27,674 nucleotides of DNA, taken from NCBI GenBank assembly GCA_002433465.1, contig DJIE01000173.1, positions 1 through 27,674 on the forward strand, read 5' to 3'. Under the pieces are notes generated by a model that saw only the letters and a program-made list of their open reading frames with translations, was not told the DNA's origin and made no database searches. Position 1 is the first letter of the stretch. The number at the start of each line of letters is the position of its first letter. Positions 24,382 through 27,674 of the stretch are shown piece after piece. The translations under genes were made by a program, and so were the position numbers. This DNA comes from Salinisphaera sp. UBA6602 (lineage in GTDB: Bacteria; Pseudomonadota; Gammaproteobacteria; Nevskiales; Salinisphaeraceae).

Positions 24382-24398
24382 CGTCAATCCAACGTCAA
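24382..24398. promoter_or_regulatory. Direct repeat CGTCAA-N5-CGTCAA, candidate response-regulator box
   Basis: CGTCAA at 24382-24387 and 24393-24398 (TTGACG on the minus strand) repeat with an 11-base period, about 60-75 bases upstream of the GT9 start. OmpR/PhoB-family regulators bind tandem half-sites spaced one helical turn apart, and such a regulator is encoded in the same block. Alternatively either TTGACG may be a -35 hexamer for the GT9 gene. Confidence 0.45.
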
Positions 24399-24464
24399 GA
24401 ATATGTTAAGGCATCGGCGCGTTGGCCCGTTCGTGAGCACGAAGGCCGGCTACGCCGCGCCGGT

Positions 24465-25739
24465 TCATACGGTTCTGCCAAGCGGCGCAAAGCGGACCTC
24501 CACGCGGGTGCCTTCATGCGGTCGACTGGTCATGCGCAGCTGCCAGTCGTAGCGTTGCGCGACGCGTTGAACCAGATATAGACCCAGCCCCAGGCCGGCG
24601 CCACGGCCGTGGCGAAAGCCGCGCTCGAATGCCTGGCGTCGTTGTTCGGCGGTCATGCCGGGGCCGTCGTCGGCAACGCTGAGCACGCCGTCGGCCAGCG
24701 TGACCCGGATATGGGGGCCGCCGTGGCGCATCGCGTTGCGCAGCAGGTTGCCGAAGACGATGACCACGGCGATGCGCGGCGCTGCCAGAGGGCAGGCATC
24801 GAGGGCGGCGACTTCCACCCGGCTCTTGCCGAGCATCGGTTTGTAGGCATCGAGCAGTTCGCCGACCACGAGATCCGCCCGGCATTGTTGCTCGCTGGAA
24901 ATGCTGCGGTCCTCGTCGCGGGCGAGGAACAGCAGCGATTCGATCAGATCGGCCATCTGTGTCGAGGCGCGTTCAATTCGCGTCAGCGGCGCGCTGTCGG
25001 CAAAGCGCGGATCCTGATGCAGAACCTCCAGCGCGCCCTGAATGACGGCCAGCGGGGTGCGCAGTTCGTGGCTGGCGTCGGCGGTAAAGCTGCGTTCGCG
25101 TTCGACGAAGCCGTCCAGCCGCTGCATGAAGCGGTCGAAGGCCCGGGCGATGGCGCCGACCTCGTAGCCGTCGAAGCGTTCGGCCAAGGCCGGCCCGGGC
25201 GCACCCGGTTCAAGACGGGCCACGTGATCGGCAAGCTGATTGATGGGTTTCAGGCTGAGCCGGGCGATCCAGATACCCAGCGGTAGCGCCAGAGCAAACA
25301 CGATCACGACCGCAGCGATCAAGGCAGCCCGAAACACCGACTGCCGGGATTCGATCGCGGTGGTGTCGTAAGCCAGAAAGGCGCGTTTGCCGTCGATGAC
25401 GGTACTGGCCACCCGGTAGCTGCGTCCGCCGTAGCTGAGGTTGGCGCCGCTGGTGTGCAGCGGCAGCGGCTGCAGTGGCTCGGGCAGGCTTTGCAGTTGG
25501 TCGGGCTCGACGACGAAGCCCTTGATGGTGGCCGAATTGGGCAGCGCGGCCTTGCCTTCGATCGGGTATTCGGCTTCCAGCTCGCTGAGCTCGTGGGCGA
25601 CCATGCCATCCAGCAAATCGTGCTCGAGACGCTCGTTGATCGCGAACAGGGTCAGTACGATCAGCGCGGCCATGACGGCCACGAACAGGGCCAGCGCGGC
25701 GGTGACCCGAAGCTGCAGGCTGTGAAGCGGGCGAAACAA
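24465..25739 (-). CDS. Sensor histidine kinase (OmpR/PhoB-type partner)
   Basis: The 424-residue protein has two membrane helices (about 13-33 and 137-157) enclosing a periplasmic sensor of about 100 residues, a HAMP-like linker (about 158-212) and the DHp domain with H224 in FTADASHELRTPL. The catalytic domain has the N box FGNLLRNAMRHG (329-340), the G1 box DDGPGM (357-362) and GLGLGLYLV (382-390). All key residues are present, so it should autophosphorylate and pass phosphate to the adjacent regulator. The start is TTG 25739, two bases after the regulator's stop, so the pair is coupled. The periplasmic domain has no recognised ligand motif. It precedes GT9 by 141 bases. Confidence 0.92.
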   Translation of the reverse strand: MFRPLHSLQLRVTAALALFVAVMAALIVLTLFAINERLEHDLLDGMVAHELSELEAEYPIEGKAALPNSATIKGFVVEPDQLQSLPEPLQPLPLHTSGANLSYGGRSYRVASTVIDGKRAFLAYDTTAIESRQSVFRAALIAAVVIVFALALPLGIWIARLSLKPINQLADHVARLEPGAPGPALAERFDGYEVGAIARAFDRFMQRLDGFVERERSFTADASHELRTPLAVIQGALEVLHQDPRFADSAPLTRIERASTQMADLIESLLFLARDEDRSISSEQQCRADLVVGELLDAYKPMLGKSRVEVAALDACPLAAPRIAVVIVFGNLLRNAMRHGGPHIRVTLADGVLSVADDGPGMTAEQRRQAFERGFRHGRGAGLGLGLYLVQRVAQRYDWQLRMTSRPHEGTRVEVRFAPLGRTV

Positions 25740-25741
25740 GC

Positions 25742-26422
25742 CTAGGCCGTGTCCGGCGCGATCAGCCGGTACCCCATGGTGGGTACTGTATGCAGCAGCG
25801 GCGTGCCAAACGGTTTGTCGATAGCCGCGCGCAGAGCATGGATATGCGTGCGCAGGGCTTCCGAATCCGGCGGATGGTCGCCCCAGATCGCGGTTTCCAG
25901 TTCATGGCGCCGCACCAGCCGGGGGGAGGCACGCATGAGCACTTCCAGCAGCCGCAGCGCGGTGGGCGTGAGGGTTACGCGCTTGTTATCGCGCGTGGTC
26001 TGCCAGGTGTCGAGGTCGAGCACGAGATCGGCCACGCGCAGCACGTGCTGACTCTGGCGCGGGCCGCGATTGCCGAGCGCGGTCAGCCGCGCATCGAGTT
26101 CGAGCAGCGAAAACGGTTTGATCAGGTAGTCGTCGGCGCCGGAGGCAAAACCGGCCAGCTTATCGTCGAGGGTGTCACGCGCGGTGAGCATGAGAATCGG
26201 CGTCTGCCGGTCGGCCTCGCTGCGCAGCCGTGTGCACAGGTCAAAGCCGTCGATACCCGGCAGCATCAGATCCAGCACGATTGCGTCGTAATCGTTGACC
26301 ACCGCCAGATGCAGGCCGGTGACGCCGTCGCTGGCAGAGTCCATGACGTGATGGCGGGCTGAAAGAAAATCGATGATATTGGCGGCAAGATCCTCGTTGT
26401 CTTCAATCACGAGTATGCGCAT
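25742..26422 (-). CDS. OmpR/PhoB-family response regulator
   Basis: From ATG 26422 the protein has 226 residues; an upstream in-frame ATG at 26482 adds 20 residues before the conserved MRILVIEDNED start and is less likely. The receiver has the acidic pocket (E7, D8), the phosphoacceptor D51 in IVLDLMLPG, a conserved T in MLTARD and K in DDYLIKPFS. The C-terminal winged helix includes LTPTALRLLEVLMR, and RTHIHALRAAIDKPFG with the terminal TVPTMGYRL. It should dimerise on phosphorylation and bind tandem half-sites. The kinase gene follows immediately. The regulon is unknown; the 11-base-period repeat before GT9 is a candidate target. Confidence 0.93.
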   Translation of the reverse strand: MRILVIEDNEDLAANIIDFLSARHHVMDSASDGVTGLHLAVVNDYDAIVLDLMLPGIDGFDLCTRLRSEADRQTPILMLTARDTLDDKLAGFASGADDYLIKPFSLLELDARLTALGNRGPRQSQHVLRVADLVLDLDTWQTTRDNKRVTLTPTALRLLEVLMRASPRLVRRHELETAIWGDHPPDSEALRTHIHALRAAIDKPFGTPLLHTVPTMGYRLIAPDTA

Positions 26423-26643
26423 AGTCGAAGTTCCCGCCCGAGCCATATTGCCGAAAGAAGCGCCTGGCACGATGCCATGCATATCAACCCTGCCATGTTA
26501 TCTGTATTTGCGTTGCCAAGGGCTTACGCACGACACGCGAGCGTTGCTTACGGCGCCCTTCGTTTACCACCCAGGGGCCGCAATACCATGACTGATTCGA
26601 CATTGGCCCTCTTTCGGCCTGCTGCGTTGGCGGGGGACACACG

Positions 26644-27465
26644 ATGAGAATGGCGCGCTCTTCGGCGGTCGTATTCACCGATCTCGATGCCACGCTGCTC
26701 GGCCACGACGATTACGACTGGCAGCCGGCGGCCCAGGCGCTGGCGCTGCTGGCCGCGCACGATGTACCGGTATGTATCGTCACCAGCAAGACCGCTGCCG
26801 AAGTAGCGGCCTTGCGCATCGCGCTGGGCAACGCGCATCCCTTTGCGGTGGAAAACGGCGGCGCGGTGGCGGTACCGCAGGGTTATTTCGACGGTGCGCG
26901 CTGCGATGCCCAGACGCCGGTTGCCCTCACCACGCTGGGTGCCGAACGCGACGCGCTGCGGTCGCTTGTGGTCCGTTTGCGCAGCGAACATGGTTTTCGT
27001 TTTACCGGTTTCGGCGATATGGAAATCGATGATGTCGCCGAGGCCACCGGCCTGGATAAAGCCAGCGCAGCCCAGGCCCTGGATCGCAGCGCATCGGAGC
27101 CGCTGCTATGGCAGGACAGCCAGGCCGCACTCGAAGCGTTTTCTGCCGAGGTGGCCGCAGCGGGCCGGGTAGTCCGGGTAGGCGGACGTTTTGTACATGT
27201 GCTCGGGCAGGCCCACAAGGGCGATGCCGTGGCCTGGCTGCGCGCGCGCTATGAGCGCGCGCACGGCCCGATTCTTGCTGTAGCGTTAGGCGATAGTGGC
27301 AACGATGCCGACATGCTCGAGGCCGCGGATATCGGCTACTGGGTGGCGCGGCCCGACGGCAGCTATCATGCGCCGACGACCGGGCATATCCGTCATGCGC
27401 GCGGTATCGGCCCCGCCGGCTGGGCCGAGGCTATCGAGGCGTTGATCGCCCACCACGAAATCTGA
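26644..27465 (+). CDS. Mannosyl-3-phosphoglycerate phosphatase-like HAD hydrolase
   Basis: The 273-residue protein is a HAD phosphatase of the Cof/MPGP branch. Motif I is FTDLDATLL with D13 and D15, motif II VTSKT (47-51), motif III the lysine of HKGDAV (K192) and motif IV GDSGND (216-221). The ENGGAV segment (70-75) is typical of mannosyl- and glucosyl-3-phosphoglycerate phosphatases. It should dephosphorylate a glycosyl-3-phosphoglycerate to give mannosyl- or glucosylglycerate. The next gene is a GpgS-like synthase starting 13 bases after the stop, so the pair probably makes a compatible solute. The ATG at 26644 follows GCGGGGGAC. Sugar specificity (mannose or glucose) is not decidable here. 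It is divergent from the response regulator across 221 bases. Confidence 0.88.
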   Translation: MRMARSSAVVFTDLDATLLGHDDYDWQPAAQALALLAAHDVPVCIVTSKTAAEVAALRIALGNAHPFAVENGGAVAVPQGYFDGARCDAQTPVALTTLGAERDALRSLVVRLRSEHGFRFTGFGDMEIDDVAEATGLDKASAAQALDRSASEPLLWQDSQAALEAFSAEVAAAGRVVRVGGRFVHVLGQAHKGDAVAWLRARYERAHGPILAVALGDSGNDADMLEAADIGYWVARPDGSYHAPTTGHIRHARGIGPAGWAEAIEALIAHHEI

Positions 27466-27478
27466 ACGAGGGGACGGT

Positions 27479-27674
27479 ATGGCGGATTTTCATCAGAACG
27501 GCAACATCGCCACGCTCCACAATCTCCGCACGAAGTCTCTTGAGGAGATGACCTACGAGCTGGAGACCTTTGCGCAGTCGCGCAAGATCTCGCTTATCCT
27601 GCCCTGCCTTTACTCCGAGCTCGAAGGTCCGGCGATGCCGAATATCCTGAGCGAGCTGTCTTCCGTTCCCTACC
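27479..27674 (+). CDS. GpgS-like glycosyltransferase (partial, runs off the right edge)
   Basis: The first 65 residues are visible. The opening (MADFHQNGNIATLHNLRTK) and KISLILPCLYSELEGPAMPN with a following NILSELSSVPY match the N-terminal part of glucosyl-3-phosphoglycerate synthase-like enzymes found with mannosyl-3-phosphoglycerate phosphatase genes in bacteria. The family transfers a hexose from a nucleotide sugar to 3-phosphoglycerate. ATG 27479 follows GAGGGGACGG. The catalytic DxD region lies beyond the window. The 13-base gap to the phosphatase gene supports an operon. Confidence 0.75.
   Translation, partial: MADFHQNGNIATLHNLRTKSLEEMTYELETFAQSRKISLILPCLYSELEGPAMPNILSELSSVPY

Overview
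The window is a gene-dense, high-GC (roughly two thirds G+C by eye) stretch of a Gram-negative chromosome. An MlaA outer-membrane lipoprotein, a GT9 heptosyltransferase-like enzyme, a FliA-type sigma factor and the general protein character point to a gammaproteobacterium. The glycosyl-3-phosphoglycerate synthase/phosphatase pair at the right edge suggests adaptation to salt or osmotic stress, as in Salinisphaera or Halomonas-like organisms. The genus is inference only. I see no tRNA, rRNA, CRISPR array, prophage or transposase.

Layout. 1-5254: a TerC-family membrane protein (minus strand, cut by the left edge), then a plus-strand run of a multi-pass permease, a LOG-family phosphoribohydrolase, an SLC13/DASS anion transporter and a DEDDh exonuclease. 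5255-6720: an MpaB/DUF2236 (Lcp-like) oxygenase behind a palindromic operator candidate, then about 416 non-coding bases with a REP-like palindrome. 6721-12618: an M23 peptidase diverges from an amidase, followed by a D-lactate dehydrogenase-type FAD oxidase and a PaaI-like thioesterase; a convergent YbfB-type MFS transporter overlaps the thioesterase stop. 12722-15109: an HD-GYP phosphodiesterase and a renalase-like FAD oxidoreductase, both minus strand. 15209-18427: an exported alpha/beta hydrolase translationally coupled to MlaA, converging on a glycerate kinase. 18428-19337: about 900 bases without a convincing gene, with one strong palindrome. 19338-20721: a FliA-like sigma factor with a clear intrinsic terminator, then a gamma-glutamylcyclotransferase-like protein.

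20994-26422 is a minus-strand block. In transcription order it holds an OmpR-type response regulator, its histidine kinase, a GT9 glycosyltransferase, an FkbO/Hyg5/XanB2-like chorismate-converting enzyme and an MJ1255-type glycosyltransferase. 26644-27674 reads the other way: a mannosyl-3-phosphoglycerate phosphatase-like HAD enzyme and the start of a GpgS-like glycosyltransferase, together a likely compatible-solute (glucosyl- or mannosylglycerate) module.

The best candidate for something new is the 20994-24323 trio, in which two glycosyltransferases of different families flank a chorismatase-type enzyme. It sits behind a two-component system and is preceded by an 11-bp-period direct repeat of the kind OmpR-family regulators bind. 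Most other genes are recognisable housekeeping or accessory functions.
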